Shown one piece after another: positions 16,870 to 24,422 of a stretch of DNA of 64,000 nt; positions within the stretch are counted from its first letter, which is position 1; every line of letters starts with the position of its first letter. Made by a program: the position numbers and the translations under genes. The DNA is taken from assembly GCA_963812965.1 (NCBI GenBank), contig CAWEXG010000001.1, positions 62,001 through 126,000 of the forward strand, written 5' to 3'. Source of the stretch: DASXMT01 sp963812965. Its GTDB lineage: Bacteria; Actinomycetota; Acidimicrobiia; Acidimicrobiales; RAAP-2. Below the pieces are notes generated by a model. The model saw only the letters and a program-made list of their open reading frames with translations. It ran no database searches and had not been told where the DNA came from.

Positions 16870-17363
16870 CAGTCCTCTTCCTCCACATCTTCGTCGGTGG
16901 CGTCTTCGTCATCCACGTCGGCCCCGGTCACCTCTGCGTCGGTTGTCTCTGCCGCTACCGCCTCTGCTTCGACTACGTCTGTCCCATCGGCTTCGTCTTC
17001 CGTCGCCTGGGCCCCGGCCTCCTCGTCTGCCTCTGCCTCTGCTTCGGCCCGCTCCGCCGCCCTGCGCTCAGCGGCCGGCACCCTCGTCCGCCCCAACGCC
17101 TCGTCCTCGGCTCGCTGGCGGGCAGCGGCCTGGTGAACGGGGATGTCCTCGAAGGCCAACCCTTCGGCTTCGGCGATCTCTCGGGCCCGCATCTCGGTGA
17201 GAAGCCGCGCCACGTCCTTGCGAACCTGGTTCATCCGGGCGTTGTTGTCCAGCTGGCCGGTGGCCAGTTGGAAACGGAGGTTGAACAGCTCACGACGGGT
17301 CTCGTTGAGACGGGTGTCGAGCTCGTCGACGTCGAGCTCGGCGATTTCGGCTGCGGTCGCCAT
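16869..17363 (-). CDS. rpmC: 50S ribosomal protein L29 with a long acidic C-terminal tail
   Basis: L29 sits at the nascent-chain exit and helps dock trigger factor and SRP. Residues about 1-70 match L29 (ELDTRLNETRRELFNLRFQL, NNARMNQVRKDVARLLT). The family is normally about 60-75 residues; here another roughly 90 residues follow, extremely rich in Glu, Asp, Ala, Thr and Val and ending DEDATDEDVEEED. The tail is low-complexity and probably disordered. The ATG overlaps the rplP stop as ATGA. Confidence 0.93.
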   Translation of the reverse strand: MATAAEIAELDVDELDTRLNETRRELFNLRFQLATGQLDNNARMNQVRKDVARLLTEMRAREIAEAEGLAFEDIPVHQAAARQRAEDEALGRTRVPAAERRAAERAEAEAEADEEAGAQATEDEADGTDVVEAEAVAAETTDAEVTGADVDDEDATDEDVEEED

Positions 17364-17801
17364 CAGACCTGCACCTCCGGCGTACCGTGCGTCCCCGGAC
17401 GCACCACGAACTTGGCTTTGAACGGAAGCTTCTGGATGGCGCGTTCCATGGCCTCCTTGGCCAGGTCCTGCTCCACACCGGCCAGCTCAAAGAGGATTCG
17501 ACCAGGCTTGACGACAGCCACCCAGTGCTCGGGATTGCCCTTACCCGATCCCATACGGGTCTCAGCCGGCTTCTGTGTCACTGGGCGATCCGGGAACACT
17601 CGGATCCACACCTTGCCACCGCGCTTCACGTGACGGGTCATGGCGATACGGGATGCCTCGATCTGACGAGCGGTGAGCCAGCCGGGCTCCAGCGCCTGAA
17701 TACCGAAGTCACCGAAGTTGACCGATGGTGCCACCTTTGGCGGCGCCGGTCATCCGACCGCGCTGCTGCTTCCGATGCTTCACCTTGCGGGGCATCAACA
17801 T
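17363..17801 (-). CDS. rplP: 50S ribosomal protein L16, interrupted by a +1 frameshift
   Basis: L16 organises the A site of the 50S subunit. The frame from ATG 17801 encodes MLMPRKVKHRKQQRGR then MTGAAKGGT, the conserved N-terminus. After the ACC codon, four bases (17723-17726) stand where three are expected. Removing one continues VNFGDFGIQALEPGW, then TRHVKRGGKVWIRVFPDRP and ETRMGSGKGNPEHWVA to the stop. The repaired protein is 145 residues. The start lies one base after the rpsC stop. Confidence 0.93.
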
Positions 17802-17802
17802 G

Positions 17803-18768
17803 TCAGTCCACCTCCTTACGGAAGTGCGGTGTCTCGTGATGTTCGCGGGTACGCCGCTCGATCTCCTCGTCCTCGGTCAGGATGCGCTCGAGCTCATCGG
17901 GGACTGCCGGAGGCGCCACGATGTCGGCGGTGTCCCGATCGATCATGCCTTCGGGAACCTCTGGCACCTCAGCAGCATCGTCAACGACCACGACGCTGCC
18001 CGGTGCACCCTGCTCGGCCCGACGACGGCCGCCGCCGGCGGTGATCAGACGACGAGGTGCAGCGCCACCCTGGCCCGAGGTCTCGCCCACTGCCATGGCG
18101 GCCTCACGGGTGATCTTCTCCTCGGTGGAGATCTTGTAGGGGAGGATGTCGCCCTTATAGATCCACACCTTGACGCCGATGCGACCGAAGGTGGTCTTGG
18201 CCTCACGGAAGCCGTAGTCGATGTCGGCTCGGAGCGTATGCAGCGGCACCCGGCCCTCACGGTAGGACTCCTTACGAGCCATCTCGGAACCACCCAGGCG
18301 TCCCGAGCACTGGACCCGGACACCGAGGGCACCGGCCTTCTGGACTGTCTGGATCGCTCGCTTCATCGCCCGGCGGAAGGCGACTCGACGGGCCAGCTGG
18401 TCACAGATCCCCTGGGCGATGAGCGCAGCGTCCAGCTCGGGCTGCTTGATCTCTTGGATGTTGAGCTGGATCCGGTTGTTCAGGCCGGTGATCTCCTCGA
18501 TCTTCTTCTTCAGACGATCGGCCTCGGAGCCGCGACGACCGATCACGATGCCCGGACGAGCGGTGTGGATATCGACCCGAAGCCGGTCACGGGTGCGCTC
18601 GACCTCGATGCGGCTCACCGCTGCCGACTCCAACTGCGACATCAGGTAGTCGCGGATCTTCCAATCCTCGACCACGCAGTTCTGGTAGTTGCGCTCTTCG
18701 AACCACCGGGACTTCCAGTCGGTGGTGACACCGAGCCGGAACCCGTAGGGGTTGACCTTCTGGCCCAT
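17803..18768 (-). CDS. rpsC: 30S ribosomal protein S3 with extended C-terminus
   Basis: A 30S head protein at the mRNA entry channel. Residues 1-215 match S3: MGQKVNPYGFRLGV, the KH domain with VDIHTARPGIVIGRRGSEAD, and GRVPLHTLRADIDYGFREAK. About 105 extra residues follow, initially basic or Gly-rich, then acidic (VVVVDDAAEVPEVPEG, ERILTEDEEIERRTRE). Length 321 exceeds the usual 210-280. It ends one base before the rplP start. Confidence 0.95.
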   Translation of the reverse strand: MGQKVNPYGFRLGVTTDWKSRWFEERNYQNCVVEDWKIRDYLMSQLESAAVSRIEVERTRDRLRVDIHTARPGIVIGRRGSEADRLKKKIEEITGLNNRIQLNIQEIKQPELDAALIAQGICDQLARRVAFRRAMKRAIQTVQKAGALGVRVQCSGRLGGSEMARKESYREGRVPLHTLRADIDYGFREAKTTFGRIGVKVWIYKGDILPYKISTEEKITREAAMAVGETSGQGGAAPRRLITAGGGRRRAEQGAPGSVVVVDDAAEVPEVPEGMIDRDTADIVAPPAVPDELERILTEDEEIERRTREHHETPHFRKEVD

Positions 18769-19476
18769 CTACTTGCCCTTCTCTGTGTCTTCTGATTCGT
18801 CCGGGTCCCCGCCACCGGACTCTTCCGAGGCATCGGGGTCCTCGGCCCCATCCTCGGCTGTGTCTTCTGACTCGTCCGGGGTCACATCTCCGGCCGTGTC
18901 GTCGTTCGTTACGTCGTTGACCTCGTCGGTGTCATCGGTGACCTCTTCCACCTCGGTGTCGGGAGCGGTGGCCGAGCTCTCTGGTTCGGCTGCCACTGCT
19001 TCGGCGCGTTGGCGGCGGCGGGAGCTGGCGACTCGTCGGGAGCTGGCGACTCGTCGGGAGCGCTGAGTACCACCGGAGGCGGCCTCGCCTGCACGGCGAC
19101 GGGCCAGACGATCCTCGGGAAGACGGCTCACGATGATGGTGACGTGGCAGGTCCGCTTCCGGATCCGGGTGGCTCGGCCACGAGCCCGTGGACGCCAGCG
19201 TTTCAGCGTGCTGCCTTCGTCGGCGTAGCAGGCAGAGACGTACAGCTCTTCGCCGTTCAAACCGTCGTTATGAACGGCGTTGGCGACAGCGGAGGCGAGG
19301 ACTTTGCCGATGATCACCGCTGCCTCACGGTCCCCGAGGGACAGGATCTCGGCGGCGCGGTCGACATCTTGACCGCGAATCAGGTCGAGCACCTGGCGCG
19401 CTTTGGTAGCCGACATCCGGGTATGGCGGAGGATCGCCCGGGTCCCCTCCTGCTCGTTCGTCTTCAATCCCGGCAC
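18769..19476 (-). CDS. rplV: 50S ribosomal protein L22 with long acidic tail
   Basis: L22 lines the peptide exit tunnel. The core (residues about 10-125) has GTRAILRHTRMSATKARQVL, VANAVHNDGLNGEELYVSAC and RWRPRARGRATRIRKRTCHV. A perfect 18-bp direct repeat (19021-19056) then encodes two RRVASS units. About 70 acidic, Asp/Glu/Thr-rich residues end the protein (EDTEKGK), making it 235 instead of about 115-130. The GTG at 19476 has GGGGAGG seven bases upstream and follows the rpsS stop by one base; an ATG at 19509 overlapping rpsS is the alternative start. Confidence 0.93.
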   Translation of the reverse strand: MPGLKTNEQEGTRAILRHTRMSATKARQVLDLIRGQDVDRAAEILSLGDREAAVIIGKVLASAVANAVHNDGLNGEELYVSACYADEGSTLKRWRPRARGRATRIRKRTCHVTIIVSRLPEDRLARRRAGEAASGGTQRSRRVASSRRVASSRRRQRAEAVAAEPESSATAPDTEVEEVTDDTDEVNDVTNDDTAGDVTPDESEDTAEDGAEDPDASEESGGGDPDESEDTEKGK

Positions 19477-19477
19477 C

Positions 19478-19757
19478 TCAGCGCCTCCCCGCCCGCTCTT
19501 GGCCGGCATGGAACTTGAAGGTCCGGGTCGGAGAGAACTCACCGAGCTTGTGGCCGACCATGGACTCCGTCACATAGACCGGCACGTGCTTGCGACCATC
19601 GTGAACAGCGATGGTGTGGCCCACCATGTCCGGAATGACCGTCGAACGACGGGACCACGTCTTGACGACCTTCTTGTCCCCGGCCGCGTTCGAGGGCGTC
19701 CACCTTCTTCAGGAGGTGGTCGTCGACGAACGGACCTTTCTTCAGGCTGCGAGGCAT
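19478..19757 (-). CDS. rpsS: 30S ribosomal protein S19, interrupted by a +1 frameshift
   Basis: A 30S head protein near the A-site finger. ATG 19757 gives MPRSLKKGPFVDDHLLKKVD then AL; an extra base at about 19691 breaks the frame. Skipping it gives NAAGDKKVVKTWSRRSTVIP, DMVGHTIAVHDGRKHVPVYV and LGEFSPTRTFKFH, exactly in family register. The repaired length is 92 residues with a short C-terminal extension (AGQERAGRR). Confidence 0.93.
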
Positions 19758-19780
19758 GGCGTGGCGTTCCCTCTATTTCC

Positions 19781-20617
19781 CTACCGGCGGGCACCGCGTG
19801 TGCGGCGCCTGCGGACGATCATCTTGTCGGAGTCCTTGTGACGTGGCCGGGTCCGGCCCTCGGGCTTACCCCACGGCGAGACCGGATGGCGGCCACCGGA
19901 GGACTTGCCCTCACCACCACCGAGCGGGTGGTCGACGGGGTTCATGGCCACACCGCGGGTCTGGGGACGGACGCCCTTCCAGCGGTTACGACCGGCCTTC
20001 CCGATCTTGATCAGCTCGGCCTCGGCGTTCCCGACCACGCCGAGGGTGCCACGGCAGTCGATGGGCACCCGACGCATCTCGGTCGACGGCAACCGGAGGG
20101 TGGCGAATGCCCCTTCCTTGGCCACCAGTTGAATACTCATACCGGCGCCACGGCCCAGCTTGCCGCCACCACCGGGGCGCAGCTCGACGTTGTGGACGAC
20201 CGAACCGACCGGGATGTAACGGAGGGGCAGAGCGTTTCCGGGACGGATCTCGGCACCCTGGCCGGACTGGAGCTTGTCCCCCACCTTCACCTGAGACGGA
20301 GCCAGGATGTAGCGCTTCTCGCCGTCGTGGTAGTGGAGCAACGCGATCCGAGCGTTGCGATTGGGGTCGTACTCGATAGCTGCAACCTTGGCCGGAACCC
20401 CGTCCTTGTCCCGCTTGAAGTCGATGACGCGGTACTGCTGCTTATGACCGCCACCGCGGTGACGTGCCGTCTTACGGCCATTGCTGTTACGGCCGCCCGT
20501 ACGAGGCTTGGGCGCAAGCAATGACTTCTCGGGGCGATCTCGGGTGATCTCGGCGAAGTCGGAAACCGTCTGGAACCGACGGCCGGCGCTGGTTGGTTTA
20601 CGTGAACGGAGGGGCAT
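19781..20617 (-). CDS. rplB: 50S ribosomal protein L2
   Basis: A 278-residue protein needed for subunit joining and peptidyl transfer. The sequence starts MPLRSRKPTSAGRRFQTVSD and includes GGGHKQQYRVIDFKRDKDGV and TRGVAMNPVDHPLGGGEGKS, which holds the conserved His near the catalytic centre. The ATG at 20617 is selected over an upstream open extension lacking similarity. Confidence 0.97.
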   Translation of the reverse strand: MPLRSRKPTSAGRRFQTVSDFAEITRDRPEKSLLAPKPRTGGRNSNGRKTARHRGGGHKQQYRVIDFKRDKDGVPAKVAAIEYDPNRNARIALLHYHDGEKRYILAPSQVKVGDKLQSGQGAEIRPGNALPLRYIPVGSVVHNVELRPGGGGKLGRGAGMSIQLVAKEGAFATLRLPSTEMRRVPIDCRGTLGVVGNAEAELIKIGKAGRNRWKGVRPQTRGVAMNPVDHPLGGGEGKSSGGRHPVSPWGKPEGRTRPRHKDSDKMIVRRRRTRGARR

Positions 20618-20633
20618 GGTTGGTCTCGGTCTC

Positions 20634-20924
20634 TCAGCTCTCGAACAGGTCGATCTTGTCACCCGGTTGAAGGGTGACCATGGCTCGCTTCGTGTCGACA
20701 CGGTGGCCGAGGGTGTTGTTCCGGCGGTTCCGCTTGGCCTTGCCCTTGCGGTTCAGGGTGTTGACCTTGGTGACCCGAACGCCGAACGCCTGCTCTACCG
20801 CCAGACGCACCTCGATCTTGGTGGCAGTCGGGTCGACGACGAAGACGTAGACGTTGTTATCCATCAACCCGTAGGTCTTCTCCGAGACCACCGGTCGCAG
20901 CAGGATGTTGTGGGCGTCTCTCAC
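20634..20924 (-). CDS. rplW: 50S ribosomal protein L23
   Basis: A 96-residue exit-tunnel rim protein and docking site for trigger factor. It has RPVVSEKTYGLMDNNVYVFV and VRVTKVNTLNRKGKAKRNRR. The GTG start overlaps the rplD TGA as GTGA. Confidence 0.96.
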   Translation of the reverse strand: MRDAHNILLRPVVSEKTYGLMDNNVYVFVVDPTATKIEVRLAVEQAFGVRVTKVNTLNRKGKAKRNRRNNTLGHRVDTKRAMVTLQPGDKIDLFES

Positions 20925-21769
20925 GACCCGCTCTCCTCGGTCTCGGCAGCTGCATCCTTTAGATCAGGATCAGGCTCGTCGGTAGCGGTTGCAGCGTCTT
21001 CGGTCTCGGCCTCGTCTTCGTCTTCGGTGTCGGTGTCGGTCGAGGCAGTCGGGGGAGGCGAGACGACCTCGAAGCCACCTGGCACCGTGGCATCGGTAAA
21101 AACGATCCAGTCGTTGCAGAGAATGTCGTAAGCGTTGAGCTCGCCGACCACCATGGTCTGCACGTCGGGCAGATTGCCGAACGACCGCTCGGTATAGCCG
21201 TCTTCGTCACCCAGGACGAGGAGCACCCGCCCCTTCAAGCCCAAGTCTGCGAGAGCAGCCAGAGCGTCCTTCGTCTTCGGAACCTCGAACGTCCACTGGT
21301 CGATCAGGACCACCTTGTTGCCGGCGGCTCGATCCGACAGTGCCGAGCGGAGGGCGAGCTGCACCATCTTCTTCGGCGTCTTCTGGGCGTAGCTCCGTGG
21401 TTTGGGCCCAAGAGCCACCCCACCACCGATCCACTGGGGCGAACGGGTCGAACCTTGACGGGCACGACCAGTCCCCTTCTGGCGGAACGGCTTGGCCCCA
21501 CCACCGCGAACCTCGGCCCGAGTCTTCGTCGACTGGGTGCCGGCACGAGCAGCAGCCAGTTGAGCAGTGACCACCTGATGGAGCACGTCCTTGTTGGGGA
21601 CGATCCCGAACGTGCCCGGATCCAGATCGACCTGACCGAGATCGCTCCCGTCCTGGCCACGCCGGGTGATCGTGCGGCGTGTCGGCTCAGGCCTCAGGAA
21701 CCGGCGGATTGCAGCCGGTGACGCCGATTCGAGATCGATCACATCGGTGCCTGCCTCGGCGGCGCTCAC
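20921..21769 (-). CDS. rplD: 50S ribosomal protein L4 with acidic C-terminal extension
   Basis: L4 lines the exit tunnel and autoregulates the S10 operon in E. coli. The core includes VLHQVVTAQLAAARAGTQST, GGGAKPFRQKGTGRARQGST and KPRSYAQKTPKKMVQLALRS. About 55 residues after the usual end are very acidic (TDTDTEDEDEAETEDAATAT), for 282 residues in total. The GTG at 21769, overlapping the rplC stop as GTGA with upstream GGGAAGG, gives VSAAEAGTDVIDLESAS; the longer upstream open frame is not L4-like. Confidence 0.93.
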   Translation of the reverse strand: MSAAEAGTDVIDLESASPAAIRRFLRPEPTRRTITRRGQDGSDLGQVDLDPGTFGIVPNKDVLHQVVTAQLAAARAGTQSTKTRAEVRGGGAKPFRQKGTGRARQGSTRSPQWIGGGVALGPKPRSYAQKTPKKMVQLALRSALSDRAAGNKVVLIDQWTFEVPKTKDALAALADLGLKGRVLLVLGDEDGYTERSFGNLPDVQTMVVGELNAYDILCNDWIVFTDATVPGGFEVVSPPPTASTDTDTEDEDEAETEDAATATDEPDPDLKDAAAETEESGS

Positions 21770-22428
21770 GATGCCTTCCCTCCCTTGACGGCCGGGGCTT
21801 TGATGGCGTCGCGCAGGACGACCATGCCGCCACGGGGGCCGGGAACTGCACCCTTGATGAGAACCAGCTCCCGCTCGGGATCGGCCTGGACCACCTCGAG
21901 ATTCAGCGTGGTCACCTGTTCGCCGCCCATGCGCCCGGCCATCCTGGTTCCCTTGAACACACGAGACGGCGTGGCGCACGCCCCGATGGAACCGGGGGAA
22001 CGGTGCTTCTTGTGGTTACCGTGCGAGGCACCCTGGCCCTTGAAGTTGTGTCGCTTCATCCCACCGGCAAAGCCCTTGCCCTTGCTCACAGCAATGGCGT
22101 CCACCAGCTCGCCGGCCTGGAGCAGATCGGCGGTGAGCTGCTGGCCGACCTCGTAGGACTCGGCGTCGTCGACCCGTAGCTCCACGAGACGGCGACCCGG
22201 ATCTACGCCCGCCTTGTCGAAGTGGCCCAGCTCCGGCTTGGTCAGGGTGGTAATTCGGCGGTGGCCCCAGGTCACCTGGAGGGCCGCGTAGCCCTCTCGT
22301 TCGATCGTCTTGATCTGCACGACGCGGACCGGTGCCACGCGCACCACCGTCACCGGGATCGCCCGGTTCTGATCGTCCCATATCTGGGTCATTCCGACCT
22401 TTTCGCCCACGATCGCCTTGGTGGCCAC
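21766..22428 (-). CDS. rplC: 50S ribosomal protein L3
   Basis: A 220-residue early-assembly protein: MATKAIVGEKVGMTQIWDDQ, GKGFAGGMKRHNFKGQGASH, GNHKKHRSPGSIGACATPSR and KGTRMAGRMGG are diagnostic. It is the second gene of the S10 order, but here is separated from rpsJ by a 330-bp leader. Confidence 0.97.
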   Translation of the reverse strand: MATKAIVGEKVGMTQIWDDQNRAIPVTVVRVAPVRVVQIKTIEREGYAALQVTWGHRRITTLTKPELGHFDKAGVDPGRRLVELRVDDAESYEVGQQLTADLLQAGELVDAIAVSKGKGFAGGMKRHNFKGQGASHGNHKKHRSPGSIGACATPSRVFKGTRMAGRMGGEQVTTLNLEVVQADPERELVLIKGAVPGPRGGMVVLRDAIKAPAVKGGKAS

Positions 22429-22758
22429 TGGAGCTTCTCCATCTCGACTGTCTGCGCTTGCTCGGCGCCGGCGGGCGCCGATTACTACTGCTCAACTGCT
22501 GTTTCGACCGCTGCCGGGTAGGCCTGGCAGCTACACATCCGTGGTTCAGCCGGTGCATTCGACGATTCCGGCTTGCATGCAGACGCTCCGCTCGGAAAAC
22601 CCGAGCGGAGCGCTCGCCTTGTTGGGCTCGAGGTCCCTACCGATATCCCGGCAGGCGCTCGAACACGTCGTACTCGAAAACTGTCAGGCCGAAATCGACC
22701 CGGTCGCCCACGCTACACCATGTTTGACCGCCATGTTGACCCAGCCCACTGGGCTCAA
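22429..22758 (-). promoter_or_regulatory. Structured rpsJ-rplC intergenic leader (candidate S10-type regulatory RNA)
   Basis: A 330-base gap without a gene inside the otherwise tightly packed S10 operon. It holds a perfect 12-bp hairpin (22584-22612), a perfect 7-bp hairpin with a 4-nt loop (22463-22480, CGGCGCC stem) about 35 bases before rplC, and a weaker CTGCC/GGCAG stem (22511-22530). L4-mediated control of S10 operons by leader hairpins is established in E. coli; the same role here is inference. An internal promoter is possible, but I could not find a strong -35/-10 pair. Confidence 0.4.
22584..22612 (-). terminator. Strong 12-bp hairpin between rpsJ and rplC
   Basis: CGCTCCGCTCGG pairs perfectly with CCGAGCGGAGCG around a 5-nt loop (AAAAC on the plus strand, GTTTT on the transcript). 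There is no trailing U-tract, so it may be an attenuator, processing site or regulatory stem rather than a simple terminator. Confidence 0.4.
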
Positions 22759-23088
22759 TTAGACAGTCTGGATCTTGATCTCGATGTCCACCCCAGCAGG
22801 AAGATCGAGGCGCTGTAGTGAGTCGACGGTCTTCGGGGTGTGCTCCACGATGTCGACCAGTCGCTTGTGCACCCGCATCTCGAAGTGCTCCCGGCTGTCC
22901 TTGTACTTGTGAGGCGACCGGATCACGGTGTAGCGGTGCTTCTCCGTGGGAAGGGGAACGGGACCCAGCACCTTCGCCTGGGTACGGATGACCGTTTGGA
23001 CGATCTTCTCGGTCGACTGATCGAGAATTTCGTGATCGTAGGCCTTCAGGCGAATCCTGATCTTCTGTCGTGGGCCTTCTGCGGCCAT
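22759..23088 (-). CDS. rpsJ: 30S ribosomal protein S10
   Basis: A 109-residue 30S head protein, also NusE in transcription antitermination. It has QKIRIRLKAYDHEILDQSTE, RTQAKVLGPVPLPTEKHRYT and SREHFEMRVHKRLVDIVE. The ATG at 23088 (MAAEGPRQK) is chosen over an out-of-family upstream extension. It follows tuf by 40 bp. Confidence 0.97.
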   Translation of the reverse strand: MAAEGPRQKIRIRLKAYDHEILDQSTEKIVQTVIRTQAKVLGPVPLPTEKHRYTVIRSPHKYKDSREHFEMRVHKRLVDIVEHTPKTVDSLQRLDLPAGVDIEIKIQTV

Positions 23089-23128
23089 GGGCTGGGGCGT
23101 CCTCTCTCGGGTGGTGCGCGGTGCCGGA

Positions 23129-24316
23129 CTAGGCGAGGATCTTCGTGACCCGACCGGAAGCCACCGTGCGACCACCCTCTCGGATGGCGAACCGGAGACC
23201 TTCGTCCATGGCGATCGGCTTGCCCAGCTCCACGGTCATCTCCGTGTTGTCGCCAGGCATGACCATCTCGGTGCCCTCGGGCAGGGCGATGGTGCCGGTC
23301 ACGTCGGTGGTCCGGAAGTAGAACTGCGGGCGGTAGTTGGTGAAGAACGGCTTGTGACGGCCGCCCTCGTCCTTGTTCAGCACGTAGACGGTGGCTTCGA
23401 ACTTCGTGTGGGGGGTGATGGAGCCCGGCTTGCACAGCACCTGACCTCGCTCCACCTCCTCCTTCTTCGTGCCACGCAGAAGGGCGCCGATGTTGTCGCC
23501 GGCCCGGCCCTCGTCGAGGAGCTTGCGGAACATCTCGATCCCCGTGACCGTCGTCCTCTGCGTGTCACGAAGGCCGACGATCTCGACTTCTTCGCCCACC
23601 TTGAGGATGCCCTGCTCCACCTTGCCGGTGACCACGGTGCCACGGCCGGTGATGGACATGACGTCCTCGACGGACATGAGGAAGGGCTTCTCCACGTCAC
23701 GCTCGGGCTCGGGAATGTAGGAGTCCACCGCCTCCATGAGCTCCGTGATCTTCACCGCGGCGTCGGCATCGCCCTCCAGGGCCTTCAGCGCGCTCACACG
23801 GACGATCGGGGTGTCGTCGCCAGGGAACTCGTACTCGTTGAGCAGCTCCCGCACCTCTAGCTCGACCAGGTCGAGGAGCTCCTCGTCGTCCACCGTGTCC
23901 GACTTGTTCAGTGCCACCACGATGTAGGGAACACCGACCTGGCGGGCCAGGAGCACGTGCTCACGAGTCTGGGGCATGGGGCCGTCGGCAGCCGAGACCA
24001 CCAGGATGGCTCCGTCCACCTGGGCGGCGCCGGTGATCATGTTCTTGATGTAGTCGGCGTGCCCGGGCATGTCGACGTGGGCATAGTGCCGGTTCGGCGT
24101 CTCGTACTCCACGTGGGCGATCGAGATGGTGATCCCCCGCTGCTTCTCTTCGGGCGCCTTGTCGATCTGGTCGAACGGCGTGAACGACGTGGTGGGGTCG
24201 TTGTCGTGGAGAACCTTGGTAATGGCCGCGGTGAGCGTGGTCTTCCCATGGTCGATGTGTCCCATCGTTCCCACGTTGACGTGGGGCTTCGTGCGCTCAA
24301 ACTTCTGCTTGGCCAT
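23129..24316 (-). CDS. tuf: Elongation factor Tu
   Basis: A 395-residue GTPase that delivers aminoacyl-tRNA. GTP motifs: G1 GHIDHGKTT, G3 DMPGHADY (with DCPG changed to DMPG), G4 NKSD. The sequence starts MAKQKFERTKPHVNVGTMGH at an ATG. It is the last gene of the str-type set (rpsL-rpsG-fusA-tuf) and the only tuf copy seen here. Confidence 0.98.
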   Translation of the reverse strand: MAKQKFERTKPHVNVGTMGHIDHGKTTLTAAITKVLHDNDPTTSFTPFDQIDKAPEEKQRGITISIAHVEYETPNRHYAHVDMPGHADYIKNMITGAAQVDGAILVVSAADGPMPQTREHVLLARQVGVPYIVVALNKSDTVDDEELLDLVELEVRELLNEYEFPGDDTPIVRVSALKALEGDADAAVKITELMEAVDSYIPEPERDVEKPFLMSVEDVMSITGRGTVVTGKVEQGILKVGEEVEIVGLRDTQRTTVTGIEMFRKLLDEGRAGDNIGALLRGTKKEEVERGQVLCKPGSITPHTKFEATVYVLNKDEGGRHKPFFTNYRPQFYFRTTDVTGTIALPEGTEMVMPGDNTEMTVELGKPIAMDEGLRFAIREGGRTVASGRVTKILA

Positions 24317-24422
24317 GGCTGGCTCATGCTCCCTGGTCTCGGGGCGGCACCCCCTCGGGCCCGCCACAACGGAGGCGGATGCCTTCCGTCCTTCCTGGTG
24401 TGTCAGTGGTACTGCTGTGCTG

